A stretch of DNA of 64,000 nucleotides, taken from positions 1 to 64,000 of the forward strand of contig JAFDVR010000016.1 of the NCBI GenBank assembly GCA_018268855.1, read 5' to 3'. Each line of letters opens with the position of its first letter. The first letter of the stretch is position 1. The notes below the pieces were generated by a model. It was not told the origin of the DNA, did no database searches, and worked only from the letters and a program-made list of their open reading frames with translations. The DNA is from Acidobacteriota bacterium. GTDB taxonomy: Bacteria; Acidobacteriota; Terriglobia; Terriglobales; Acidobacteriaceae. The translations under genes were made by a program, and so were the position numbers. Positions 30,242-38,579 of this stretch are shown piece after piece.

Positions 30242-32557
30242 ATGAAACTTACCCGCAGGCAATTCCACCAGAGAGCGCTGGCCGCATCCGTCGGCTGTTT
30301 TCTTCCCGCTGTGCGCAGCTTGCATGCGGAGCAGAGTGTGGAAACGCAGCCCTTGTACGCGCAGGTGGAGCGCGTGTTGCAGGCGCTCGCCATGATCGGC
30401 GAACCGCTGCCTGCGGCAGACGTAAGCAGTATCCATCAACAGATGAAGCGCGCAGGGGATGCTTCGCGCGATGTGATGGCCATCCTCGACCGCTATGTCC
30501 TGATGAACGTCACGGTCAATCCGGAGAACCGCGTGAGTGTGTCCCGAGGGGCCGCACCCGCTGTTCTGTACGAAGCAGGTTGGAAATCGTTTCTGGTGAA
30601 GATCGATAACCAATCCATGACGACGGCCCCGTTCAAAGTGAAGTCTCCACAAGGCGGAGCGATGGGCCGCAAGTCGTCGCTTGCCATTGAGGGCGTACAC
30701 GACTTCACCAACGGCGCCGTGGATTCCGTAGAAGCTCGCGCGCGCTGGATTGCCGTGGCGACCTTCGATGCTCCACCGATGGCGGCGACCCTCTCCGGCC
30801 TGCCCGTGGAGTATCGCATCCTGCAGCTTTACAGCCGCGACCATGGAAAACGCGAAGCAAGTCTCACCGCCGATCTGGGATTCGGCGAGCAGGACCTCGG
30901 CTTTCGCAGCACGTTACCCGTGCTCTTTGAATGCATACCGGCGCACAGAGTAAACCTGGATGTTCGCGATGAGAAAGGAAGGCCAACGACAGCTTCCTTT
31001 CTCGTAATGGACGCTCTGGGGCGCATCTATCCCACGCAGACCAAACGCGATTTGCCTGACCTCGCCTTCGAGCCGCAGGTCTATCGCCGCAATGGTGAAA
31101 CGCTCCTTCTACCAACGGGCGAGTACACCGTAGAGATGGGCCGCGGCCCCGAGTATCTGCGCGTTCGCAAGCAACTCACTGTCAACGCACAGCCCGCGAC
31201 TTTGCATGTATCTCTCTTCCGGTGGATCGATCCCAGCACACAGGGCTACTACTCCGGCGATACACACATTCATGCGGCAGGATGCTCGCACTATGAAAGT
31301 CCCACGGAAGGCGTTCCGCCTGAGGTGATGGACCGCCAGGTGGAAGGCGAAGCGCTCGACGTCGGCTCCGTCCTTAACTGGGGACCCGGCTTCGAATATC
31401 AGAAACAGTTCTTCTCCGGCCATGTGCAGCACCCGCAAACTGGCATCGCAGCAGAGCCCACGATTCGTTATGACATTGAGGTCTCCGGTTTTCCATCGAG
31501 TCACTGCGGTCATCTTGTGCTGCTTCAGTTGAAGGACCAGCACTATCCAGGGACGCACACCATTAACGATTGGCCAAGCTGGAATATTCCCATCCTGAAG
31601 TGGGCCAAAGCACAAGGCGCTGTTGTTGGATACGCGCACTCCGGTCATGGCCTGGTGGTGGACAGCACGCAACTGCCGAATCTGCTGATGCCTCCGTTCA
31701 ACAGTTCAGGAGCGAATGAGTACATTGTGGATGTCACGCAGGAAGGCATCATCGACTTCATCTCCGGCTGCGACCTCTGGCCTTTCGCGGAGATGAACAT
31801 CTGGTACCACACGCTCAACTGTGGCTTCCGCACGGCCTTTGCAGGCGAAACAGACTTTCCCTGTCTCACCGATGAGTGCGTTGGGGGAGGCCGTTCGTAC
31901 GTGCATATGCAAGGTACGCCAGCGGGCGACACAGGCTATGGGGAGTGGCTCCAGAACCTGCTGCATGGCGATGCGTACTTCGGCGATGGCCGCAGCCATA
32001 TCTTCAACTTCAAAGTAGAGGGGCAAGGCCGCAGCAAAGAAGACGTGAAACTCTCAGCCGCTAAAACCGTGGAAGTAACGGCGGACATCTGCGCGCTGCT
32101 TGCCGAGCACCCGAACGACAAACTGCGCGCCATCCAACACGCCTCTCCGTATGACAAACCTTACTGGCATCTCGAACGCGCGCGCATGGGCAATACGCGT
32201 ACTGTGATGGTTGAGTTGGTCGTCAATGGTTTGCCCGTAGCCTCCACGCCCATCACTGCGGACGGCACCGTGCAGCCGGTGCGCTTCACGCATTCCATTG
32301 CGAAGAGCAGTTGGGTGGCCTTGCGCATCTATCCATCGGCGCACACCAATCCCATCATGGTGGAAGTGGGAGGAAAGCCGGTGCGTGCCTCGTTAGCAAG
32401 CGCTCAGTGGTGCCGCAAGGCGGTGGATGTCTGTTGGGGACAGAAGTCATTGCGTATCCGTAAAGAAGAACTACCGGATGCTGCGCACGCGTACGCTCAC
32501 GCACGCACAACATATGACCGCTTGATTGAAGAGTGCAGGCAGGCGGAACGCAGTTAG
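30242..32557 (+). CDS. Exported PHP/CehA-like metallohydrolase
   Basis: Exported 771-residue protein (RR signal MKLTRRQFHQRALAASVGC; ATG at 30242, AGGA 3 bases before). The N-terminal 340 residues resemble a beta-rich accessory region. From about residue 345 the motif YYSGDTHIHAAGCSHYESP marks a PHP-type metal site as in CehA/McbA metallohydrolases, with further candidate ligands in GYAHSGHGLVVDS and AGETDFPC. These families hydrolyse phosphoesters or carbamates, and many members in glycan loci are uncharacterised. It has no copy of the LacI operator and is insulated from the receptor by a terminator. It ends convergently, overlapping the PfkB gene by four bases. The activity is not assignable. 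Confidence 0.75.
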   Translation: MKLTRRQFHQRALAASVGCFLPAVRSLHAEQSVETQPLYAQVERVLQALAMIGEPLPAADVSSIHQQMKRAGDASRDVMAILDRYVLMNVTVNPENRVSVSRGAAPAVLYEAGWKSFLVKIDNQSMTTAPFKVKSPQGGAMGRKSSLAIEGVHDFTNGAVDSVEARARWIAVATFDAPPMAATLSGLPVEYRILQLYSRDHGKREASLTADLGFGEQDLGFRSTLPVLFECIPAHRVNLDVRDEKGRPTTASFLVMDALGRIYPTQTKRDLPDLAFEPQVYRRNGETLLLPTGEYTVEMGRGPEYLRVRKQLTVNAQPATLHVSLFRWIDPSTQGYYSGDTHIHAAGCSHYESPTEGVPPEVMDRQVEGEALDVGSVLNWGPGFEYQKQFFSGHVQHPQTGIAAEPTIRYDIEVSGFPSSHCGHLVLLQLKDQHYPGTHTINDWPSWNIPILKWAKAQGAVVGYAHSGHGLVVDSTQLPNLLMPPFNSSGANEYIVDVTQEGIIDFISGCDLWPFAEMNIWYHTLNCGFRTAFAGETDFPCLTDECVGGGRSYVHMQGTPAGDTGYGEWLQNLLHGDAYFGDGRSHIFNFKVEGQGRSKEDVKLSAAKTVEVTADICALLAEHPNDKLRAIQHASPYDKPYWHLERARMGNTRTVMVELVVNGLPVASTPITADGTVQPVRFTHSIAKSSWVALRIYPSAHTNPIMVEVGGKPVRASLASAQWCRKAVDVCWGQKSLRIRKEELPDAAHAYAHARTTYDRLIEECRQAERS

Positions 32558-33501
32558 CGTTTTGCTTCGCGCACAGGTGCATGGTGTGCCCACTCGGCAA
32601 CGGCATCTCGCCTGCGAATTCCTTCTACGGCGCCAATCTGCTGCACGCTAAGCGCTGCCACTGCGTTGGCAAATTGGCCGGAAGCTCGAAAGTCTTCGCC
32701 GCGCAGGTACGCATCCAGAAATCCTGCAACAAAACAATCACCCGCGCCGGTTGTATCTTTCGCGATCACATCATAGGCAGGGCAGCGAACGGTCTCCTGT
32801 TCTGTGTAGATGGCGCATCCTGCCCCGCCAAGTTTCAAAACTACTGTACGCACGCCGTAAGTAAGCATGGCAGCGCCGATAACGTCTGGATCATCGGTTC
32901 CAGCCACCATGCGCGCTTCATCTTCGTTCATAAAGAGAAAGTCAAGATAAGGCAGGCAGGGCTGGAGAGCTTTCAACCACTCACCTTGCGGGTCCCAGTT
33001 GGTATCGAACGATGTTGTAAGGCCCTTCGCGCGGGCATGCTGAAGAATCACCGGTCCTCCGCTGCGCAGATGAGGAATAACAAACAGGCTTGCAAGATGG
33101 AAGTGCTGCATCCCTTCGCAGAGTGACGCGTTGAAATCGATGGCGCCGCAAAAGGCCTCTTCGCTCGCACCCTTGCGATGAAGAAATTGCCGGTCGCCGT
33201 TTTCATTCACCAGGACGACCGTCGCCGCAGTCGGAAACTGCGACTCGCACAGGAACGTAATCTCCACTCCGGCATCGGCAAGTTGTTTACGAATGAAGAT
33301 GCTCGGCGTGTCCGCGCCCAGCGTGCCGAGCAGGCGCACCGGAGTTCCCAGAATACCGAGCGCGCGCGAGGTATTCGCAGCATTGCCGCCCACCCGGTAT
33401 TCGATCGAGTCGACAAACTCTGTCGTACCCCACGCCGGCTTAGTGAACGCGCGAACAATGGTGTCATAAACGATGCTTCCTGCGCAAAGAACGCCGTTCA
33501 T
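32554..33501 (-). CDS. PfkB-family carbohydrate kinase
   Basis: Ribokinase-fold kinase, 315 residues, phosphorylating a sugar or sugar derivative with ATP. Signature 1 region: EYRVGGNAANTSRALGILG; signature 2 with the catalytic Asp: DTTGAGDCFVAGFLDAY (DTTGAGD near residues 255-265). It is the last gene of a tightly packed six-gene minus-strand operon whose promoter and operator O5 lie near 38.4 kb; its start ATG shares one base with the stop of the racemase-like gene. In combination with the LacD-like aldolase of the same operon it could make a ketose bisphosphate, but the substrate is not deducible. Confidence 0.9.
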   Translation of the reverse strand: MNGVLCAGSIVYDTIVRAFTKPAWGTTEFVDSIEYRVGGNAANTSRALGILGTPVRLLGTLGADTPSIFIRKQLADAGVEITFLCESQFPTAATVVLVNENGDRQFLHRKGASEEAFCGAIDFNASLCEGMQHFHLASLFVIPHLRSGGPVILQHARAKGLTTSFDTNWDPQGEWLKALQPCLPYLDFLFMNEDEARMVAGTDDPDVIGAAMLTYGVRTVVLKLGGAGCAIYTEQETVRCPAYDVIAKDTTGAGDCFVAGFLDAYLRGEDFRASGQFANAVAALSVQQIGAVEGIRRRDAVAEWAHHAPVREAKR

Positions 33502-34157
33502 TACAGTCCCAACTGCTCCTTAAGCGCCTGAATGCCCAGCAAAGGGCTGGAGAGGACCGGTACGCCGTTCGGATTTTTGATCGTCGGCACGATGCGCGCC
33601 ATGCTCCCCTGCGCCAGCACCACCACATCGTTCTCGCTCATGGCGCGCTCAATCTCCGCAGCTACCATGGCGTCATGTTTTGCGGCATCGCCATTCACCA
33701 GGGCATCAAATGCGCCATCATTCAAATAGCGCTGCGTTTCTATCTTTTTACCTGCCTCAGCAGCCTTTCGCTGCACCAGCCGCTCTGTCGGATCGAGCGT
33801 TGTGACGACAGTCGCCAGTATCCCGATACGTCTTCCAAGACGCACCGCTTCCGATGCCATGCGATCATCGATCTTCACGACTGGAATATCGACGGTCTTC
33901 GCCAGCAGATCGGCCGCTTCGCCGACCGAAGAGCAGCAGTTGAAGATGGCATCAGCACCCGAAGCCTGCGCAAGCACACCATACCCGACCAGCCGTCGCG
34001 TCACGGAGGGAATCAGATGGCCCGCTGTACGCACATCGGCCAGCAGACCGTCGTCCACTACATTCACCAGGCGCACTCCCGGCAGATGCTCCGGAAAAAG
34101 CTTTTTCAATACATCCACAAGCACTGGACCGGTGTGAATGGCATACACAGTTTTCAT
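33501..34157 (-). CDS. Asp/Glu racemase-superfamily protein
   Basis: 218-residue member of the aspartate/glutamate/hydantoin racemase fold (two similar alpha/beta domains). Candidate catalytic cysteines are in IFNCCSSVGEAADLL; the opposite-domain Cys that canonical racemases place in a T-x-C-x-H segment is replaced by VVLAQGSMARI, which lacks Cys. Thus two-base racemisation of an amino acid is doubtful; decarboxylases and isomerases of the same superfamily use a single Cys. Start overlaps the DUF1537 stop by 4 bases. In this operon an isomerase or decarboxylase of a short acid is more likely than an amino-acid racemase; that is inference. Confidence 0.8.
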   Translation of the reverse strand: MKTVYAIHTGPVLVDVLKKLFPEHLPGVRLVNVVDDGLLADVRTAGHLIPSVTRRLVGYGVLAQASGADAIFNCCSSVGEAADLLAKTVDIPVVKIDDRMASEAVRLGRRIGILATVVTTLDPTERLVQRKAAEAGKKIETQRYLNDGAFDALVNGDAAKHDAMVAAEIERAMSENDVVVLAQGSMARIVPTIKNPNGVPVLSSPLLGIQALKEQLGL

Positions 34158-35482
34158 CGTTCGTCTCCAATCGGGAGGGCGCGCATCACTCTGATCGCGC
34201 GCTCATAAAAATCCTCTCCCCCAAAATTTCCTGACTTCAAAGCAATCGGCACATCCATGCCAGAGAGAGGCATGCAGACGGGCACACCCGGCGCAATCTG
34301 CTCCCCTACCGTAAGAGCACGAATGTTAAGCGCGCGGCACGCCGCTCCGGAAGTTTCGCCTCCCGCAATCAGCACCCCCTGTGGCCCGCTCCGATCCACC
34401 ACATCGCGCACCAGCGCAGCCAATCCGCGCGAAATCTTCTCCCCGCCTTCTGCCTGGGAGATGCCACGTGCATCGCACCATTTTCGAAAGTGCTCCACAT
34501 CCGGCGCAGTCGATGTCGTTTTAACCAGGACGTTTTCGCCTCGCTCAATTTTGTTGCAGATGGTCAATACCTTTTCGCTAAGATCGGCCCCACTCGCCAG
34601 CGCCACTGTCTCCACGTCGATCACAATCCAGCTATGCGCCGCAGCGTGCGCGTTCTGCTGCTGGGTCGCGGCGGAACAACTTCCAGCGGCGGCAAAAAAT
34701 CCTGTGTTTGGTTTGCTCTTGCGTTGCAAGGAGGAATGCCGCGTTCCTTTCAGGAGACCTTGTGCTTTCCAGCTCGCAGGCAGAACACTCGCAAGAGCAG
34801 AACTGCCACTCAACAATCGCGCATTCGTAACCGCTTCACCAATCGCCGCGAGATCTTCCTCGCAGGTGCAATCCACAATCGCGATCGTCTCTCTGGCAAC
34901 AGTCAACGCCACAATGCGTTCGCGGATAGCGCCAGTACCCTTGCGTACCGTATGAAGATCGATCAGAGAGACGTTCCGCTTCGTCTGCTTCTGCAGATGC
35001 ACCACAAGGTCCGACTCGGTCATGGGCGTAAGCGGATGATGGCGCATCGACGACTCCGAGAGCAGTTGCGCGCCTACAAAGTGATGGCCCATGTACGTCG
35101 TGCGTCCATTCACGGGAAGGGCAGGCAGGGCGATGGTGAACGTCTGTTGCAGTGCATCCATCGTGGCATCGATGGATGGCCCTATGTTTCCTGCATCCGT
35201 CGAATCGAACGTGCTGCAGTATTTGATGAAAAATGTCTTCGGCGCAAACGGCGTGATGCGCGCAATGGCCGCAGCAGTGCGGTCATATGCCTCCTGCGGC
35301 GGAATGTTACGGGACGCCGTGCCAATGACTACTGCATCCGCATGGCCTGCCCACTCGCGCAACTCTTCGTCGCTGGCGCCTTCCAGTACCAGCAGCGTGC
35401 GCACGCCCTGCTGCGCAAGCATGCCGGCGATATCGGTTGCGCCGGTGTCGTCGTCCGCAATCGCCGCAAACAGCAAACTCAT
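34154..35482 (-). CDS. DUF1537 four-carbon acid sugar kinase
   Basis: DUF1537 (OtnK-type) ATP-dependent kinase family, known to phosphorylate four-carbon acid sugars such as 3-oxo-tetronates. N-terminal block: FAAIADDDTGATDIAGMLAQQG (substrate domain). C-terminal nucleotide block: GVLIAGGETSGAACRALNI. 442 residues, normal. It overlaps the class II aldolase stop by 4 bases; that pairing (DUF1537 kinase with a class II aldolase/decarboxylase) is the established hallmark of tetronate catabolism, in which the phosphorylated 3-oxo acid is decarboxylated to dihydroxyacetone phosphate. The dehydrogenase that normally precedes the kinase is not present in the operon. Confidence 0.9.
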   Translation of the reverse strand: MSLLFAAIADDDTGATDIAGMLAQQGVRTLLVLEGASDEELREWAGHADAVVIGTASRNIPPQEAYDRTAAAIARITPFAPKTFFIKYCSTFDSTDAGNIGPSIDATMDALQQTFTIALPALPVNGRTTYMGHHFVGAQLLSESSMRHHPLTPMTESDLVVHLQKQTKRNVSLIDLHTVRKGTGAIRERIVALTVARETIAIVDCTCEEDLAAIGEAVTNARLLSGSSALASVLPASWKAQGLLKGTRHSSLQRKSKPNTGFFAAAGSCSAATQQQNAHAAAHSWIVIDVETVALASGADLSEKVLTICNKIERGENVLVKTTSTAPDVEHFRKWCDARGISQAEGGEKISRGLAALVRDVVDRSGPQGVLIAGGETSGAACRALNIRALTVGEQIAPGVPVCMPLSGMDVPIALKSGNFGGEDFYERAIRVMRALPIGDER

Positions 35483-36102
35483 CGCGCAAACCTCGCACGG
35501 AGCGTTGCGATCTCCGCATCATTCAAGGGATGCGCGCGTTCTCCTAACAGCAAATGAAGCCGCGCTGTCTCTTCAATCTCCTCGGCGAGAGCAGTAGCTT
35601 CCAGCAGCGTTGTGCCAATCGCGATAGAGCCATGATTGCGCATCAGCATTGCAGGTGTGGTCTTCGCATACTTCTCTACTTCCACGGCCAATCCGGTGTC
35701 TCCGGGTGGGAGATACGACACCACAGGAAGGCTCGGCACGCGCATGGCATAGTACGCCGTCAACGGCGGCAGCGCGTTCTGCATATCCAGATCGCGCATA
35801 GATGCTACGGCTGTAGCGTATGTGGAATGCAGATGGACGACAGCGCGTGCATCCGGCCGCGCACGATAAGCAGCCAGATGAAAAGGCAGCTCCTTCGTCG
35901 GCTTGTTCGGCCCTGTTGGTTTACCGCTCAGATCGCATGCCGCGAGTCCTTCCACGGTCAGTTGTCCAAACGATGATCCGGTAGGCGTTGCATAGATGAT
36001 GTCGCCAATGCGCACGCTCAGATTTCCAGCCGTTCCAAAGCTGTAGCCGCGCTCATAGAGCGACTTCGCCGTCTGCACCAGCTCGAGCAAGTCAGGCTGC
36101 AT
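35479..36102 (-). CDS. Class II aldolase/adducin-family protein
   Basis: Zinc-dependent class II aldolase fold, 207 residues, related to fuculose-phosphate aldolase and to OtnC 3-oxo-tetronate 4-phosphate decarboxylase. Metal ligands: the paired His of AVVHLHSTYA and the His of LMRNHGSIAIG; the N-terminal block FGTAGNLSVRIGD binds the phosphate. Start overlaps the MFS gene stop by 11 bases; its stop overlaps the DUF1537 start. Because it is next to the DUF1537 kinase, decarboxylation of a 3-oxo acid phosphate is the best guess. Confidence 0.88.
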   Translation of the reverse strand: MQPDLLELVQTAKSLYERGYSFGTAGNLSVRIGDIIYATPTGSSFGQLTVEGLAACDLSGKPTGPNKPTKELPFHLAAYRARPDARAVVHLHSTYATAVASMRDLDMQNALPPLTAYYAMRVPSLPVVSYLPPGDTGLAVEVEKYAKTTPAMLMRNHGSIAIGTTLLEATALAEEIEETARLHLLLGERAHPLNDAEIATLRARFAR

Positions 36103-37357
36103 CGTTCACGCTCCCCCAATCCACCTCGCGCACCGGACCGACCACCACTCCCCACATCACAGCAGCAATCACAGCAAAGGCCGCTGCAACACAGAATGCC
36201 AGCCGGAACGATCCGGTCTGCTGCACCAGAACTCCGGTAAGCCACGAGGCCACAATCCCAGAATAATTTCCAATTCCGTTCTGCACGCTGGTCCAGCGGC
36301 CGGCCATCAGCGGTCCCGCGAGCGTCTGCGTAATCGCCCAGTGGTTCGAGGTGTAAACACCGAATGACATGCACGAGAGCAAAAGCAGCACCACAAAGAC
36401 GCGCGGGTCCTCGGCATACGCAACCGGCAGAATTACCGTCGAGCACAGAAGCCCCGAGACGACGACCCGTTTACGGACCTTCGTCGTAGAAACACCGCGA
36501 GCAATGAGCTGGTCTGAAATCCATCCCGCGCATAGCGTTGCTACCGCCATCATCAAATAAGCGAGTGACCCAACATTCGCCATGTGCTGCATGGAGAAGC
36601 CGCGCTCTTTCACCAGGTAACTTGGCAGCCACGTCAGCAAAAAGAACCAGAAGTAGTTCGCAAAAAAGTGCCCTGCAAATGCTCCCCACGCACTGCGCAA
36701 ACGGAACATCCGCTTCGCAGGAGGAAGCACCGGACGTTCGCCGTCTACGATGTTCGTCGCGCCTGAGGTGTAACGCAGCCACGGAACCAGCCAGAGAAGG
36801 CTCAGCGCGCCCAGGCCGATAAAGAAGATGCGCCATCCGTAACGCGACAGAAACAGGCCGCCGAGAAAGGTCCCAAGCGCAGGCCCTAGCTTCGACCCAG
36901 CATCAAGTAACGCATTCGCCCGGCCACGTTTCTGCTGCGGAACATCGGATGCAAGAATGCGCGAGTAGCACGGATACGCCAGCGACTCACCCGCACCAAG
37001 CAGAAGACGCATTGCAAACAGCGCAGTAAATCCGCTCAGAAAGCCGGTGCCGAGCGTTGCGCCAGACCAAAGCGCAAAGCCAACAGCAAACACTTTGCCA
37101 ACAGGGAAACGGTCCGAAAGCCAGCCCGAAAAACCAATCAGTTGAAGCGTGGAGTACGTCCAGAAGAACGCCGAAAAGAGCCACCCCATCTGCACTGGAG
37201 AAAAGGACAGCTCCTTTTCGATGATCGGCGCAGCGACGGAAAGGTTCGACCGGTCGATGTAGTTGATAAAGATGGAGAGCACGAGCAGACCGACAAGCAG
37301 CGTTACGCTCGCAGTGCGAGCGCCGGGTTTCGCTGCCGTGCTCGCCTCTGTCTTCAT
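36092..37357 (-). CDS. MFS transporter, sugar-acid type
   Basis: Major facilitator with about 12 hydrophobic segments in 421 residues, resembling the anion:cation symporter group (glucarate, galactonate, hexuronate carriers). Typical elements: the N-terminal helix followed by NYIDRSNLSVAAPIIEKELSFSPVQMG, and FSGWLSDRFPVGKVF in loop 2-3. The ATG overlaps the aldolase stop by 4 bases. Its presence in an operon with acid-sugar kinases and aldolases suggests import of a sugar acid across the inner membrane. Confidence 0.9.
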   Translation of the reverse strand: MKTEASTAAKPGARTASVTLLVGLLVLSIFINYIDRSNLSVAAPIIEKELSFSPVQMGWLFSAFFWTYSTLQLIGFSGWLSDRFPVGKVFAVGFALWSGATLGTGFLSGFTALFAMRLLLGAGESLAYPCYSRILASDVPQQKRGRANALLDAGSKLGPALGTFLGGLFLSRYGWRIFFIGLGALSLLWLVPWLRYTSGATNIVDGERPVLPPAKRMFRLRSAWGAFAGHFFANYFWFFLLTWLPSYLVKERGFSMQHMANVGSLAYLMMAVATLCAGWISDQLIARGVSTTKVRKRVVVSGLLCSTVILPVAYAEDPRVFVVLLLLSCMSFGVYTSNHWAITQTLAGPLMAGRWTSVQNGIGNYSGIVASWLTGVLVQQTGSFRLAFCVAAAFAVIAAVMWGVVVGPVREVDWGSVNDAA

Positions 37358-38379
37358 GCCTTGCGTGCGCTCGCAAACTCCTGAATGGGAGTGGCCGATT
37401 CAAGCAGCTTATTCAACTCCTGAATATTGGTGGCACCCTGTGTCTCCAGCCAGCGATAAAGGCCCTCACGTCCTTCGCGCATAAATACAGGCAAGCTGTC
37501 CTGCCAGGTCGCGCGGCCGCAAAGCACTCCAGAGAAGCGCGTCTTCGCCTCCGTCGCCATGCGGATCGATGCAAAGAACTCCGTTGTCTTCACGCCCGCA
37601 CTCAAATAGATGTAAGGCTGGTTCGCCGCGGCGTCCGCTTTTTGGAACCACTTCATGGCTTCCTCTTTGCTGTATGCAGCGCGTCCGCTGAAGGTATCGC
37701 TTCCTTCCACAAAGCTGGTCACAACAGGGAACTCGACCTTAAGAATGTCCACGTTATAGCGTGGCTTGGCGAACTCCCGCATCGTCTCCACTACCATCTC
37801 CGGCTTGCGTTTCGCATAGTCGAATGCAGCGTCTTCAGGAGATAGATTCGGGTTTGCCGTTCCGTCAGGGTCATACACCACCGGCTCAAAAAAGAAGGGA
37901 AGTCCAACTGAGACGCATTCATCGCCAATGCGCTCAATGAGCGTGCGCTTCTGTTCGTTGGCGTCGGCATCGTCATGTGGCGCATAGTGCAGCAGGATTT
38001 TGACACCATCCGCACCCATCTCCGCCAGACGGCGCACAGAGAGATGCGGCATCAGCGCCAGCATCCGGTGGGGACGCGGATTTTCATAGCCATCCAGTTC
38101 ATACGCCAATAGAAGACCGCAGTTGGGATCGCGATGCGCCGCGCCGTCCATGCCGTATTCCGGATCGAACAAAATGGCGCTGCCATATGGACTCAGCACA
38201 TCGGCAATGGCTCGCTTGAACTCCACCAGCTTTTCATCGGGGATCTGCTCGCGCGCAACTCCGGCGGCTGCTGCCATCAATCCGCGAAGGCTGCGCCGCT
38301 GATCGATCGCAATCGCCGCAACCGTGCCGCGTGAGGTGGTGAGTTTCTCAAGTCTCTTCTGCTTTTCGCTGGCCGCCAT
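37354..38379 (-). CDS. LacD-like tagatose-bisphosphate aldolase
   Basis: Class I (Schiff-base) aldolase of the LacD/YihT group, about 341 residues. Blocks: TVAAIAIDQRRSLRG, ILFDPEYGMDGA, MGADGVKILLHYAP, and the candidate Schiff-base lysine in NVDILKVEFPV. LacD enzymes cleave tagatose 1,6-bisphosphate and related ketose phosphates. It is the first gene of the six-gene operon. Two adjacent ATG codons (38382 and 38379) follow GAGGA; the second has the better spacing. Operator O5 is 37-52 bases upstream. The reading frame is open further to 38454, but that part contains the operator and is untranslated. Confidence 0.88.
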   Translation of the reverse strand: MAASEKQKRLEKLTTSRGTVAAIAIDQRRSLRGLMAAAAGVAREQIPDEKLVEFKRAIADVLSPYGSAILFDPEYGMDGAAHRDPNCGLLLAYELDGYENPRPHRMLALMPHLSVRRLAEMGADGVKILLHYAPHDDADANEQKRTLIERIGDECVSVGLPFFFEPVVYDPDGTANPNLSPEDAAFDYAKRKPEMVVETMREFAKPRYNVDILKVEFPVVTSFVEGSDTFSGRAAYSKEEAMKWFQKADAAANQPYIYLSAGVKTTEFFASIRMATEAKTRFSGVLCGRATWQDSLPVFMREGREGLYRWLETQGATNIQELNKLLESATPIQEFASARKA

Positions 38380-38415
38380 CATTCCTCTGTGCGTTCGCTC
38401 TGGAGTGCGTGTATT

Positions 38416-38431
38416 TTGGTATCGATTCCAA
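38416..38431. promoter_or_regulatory. LacI-type operator O5
   Basis: TTGGTATCGATTCCAA, identical to O4. On the minus strand it abuts a possible promoter (TTGAGG, 17-base spacer, TTTTAT), so binding would block initiation of the six-gene operon. Confidence 0.85.
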
Positions 38432-38527
38432 TAAAACACGAGAAACGAACGCACCTCAATATAAACCTTGTGAATAGGCCTTGTCCTGTCCTCCTACAAA
38501 GAAAACCACCCCTCACCATTCGCCCGT

Positions 38528-38543
38528 ATGGAATCGATTCCAA
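38528..38543. promoter_or_regulatory. LacI-type operator O6
   Basis: ATGGAATCGATTCCAA, with the 14-bp core identical to O3, 36 bases upstream of the GTG start of the GH2-like gene. With O5 it brackets the divergent promoter region. Confidence 0.85.
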
Positions 38544-38579
38544 AATGGCATACAATGGACAACCTCAGGGAGGTCTTCT

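Noticed and set aside
33501..34157. Annotation as a true glutamate or aspartate racemase
   Set aside because: Only one of the two catalytic-cysteine sites is present and the operon context concerns sugar acids, so only the superfamily name is used.
32554..38379. Sulfoquinovose (sulfo-EMP) pathway suggested by PfkB kinase, LacD/YihT-type aldolase and a nearby GH31
   Set aside because: No isomerase or sulfolactaldehyde reductase genes are present, the GH31 motifs do not show the sulfoquinovosidase features I know, and the DUF1537/class II aldolase pair is unexplained by that pathway.
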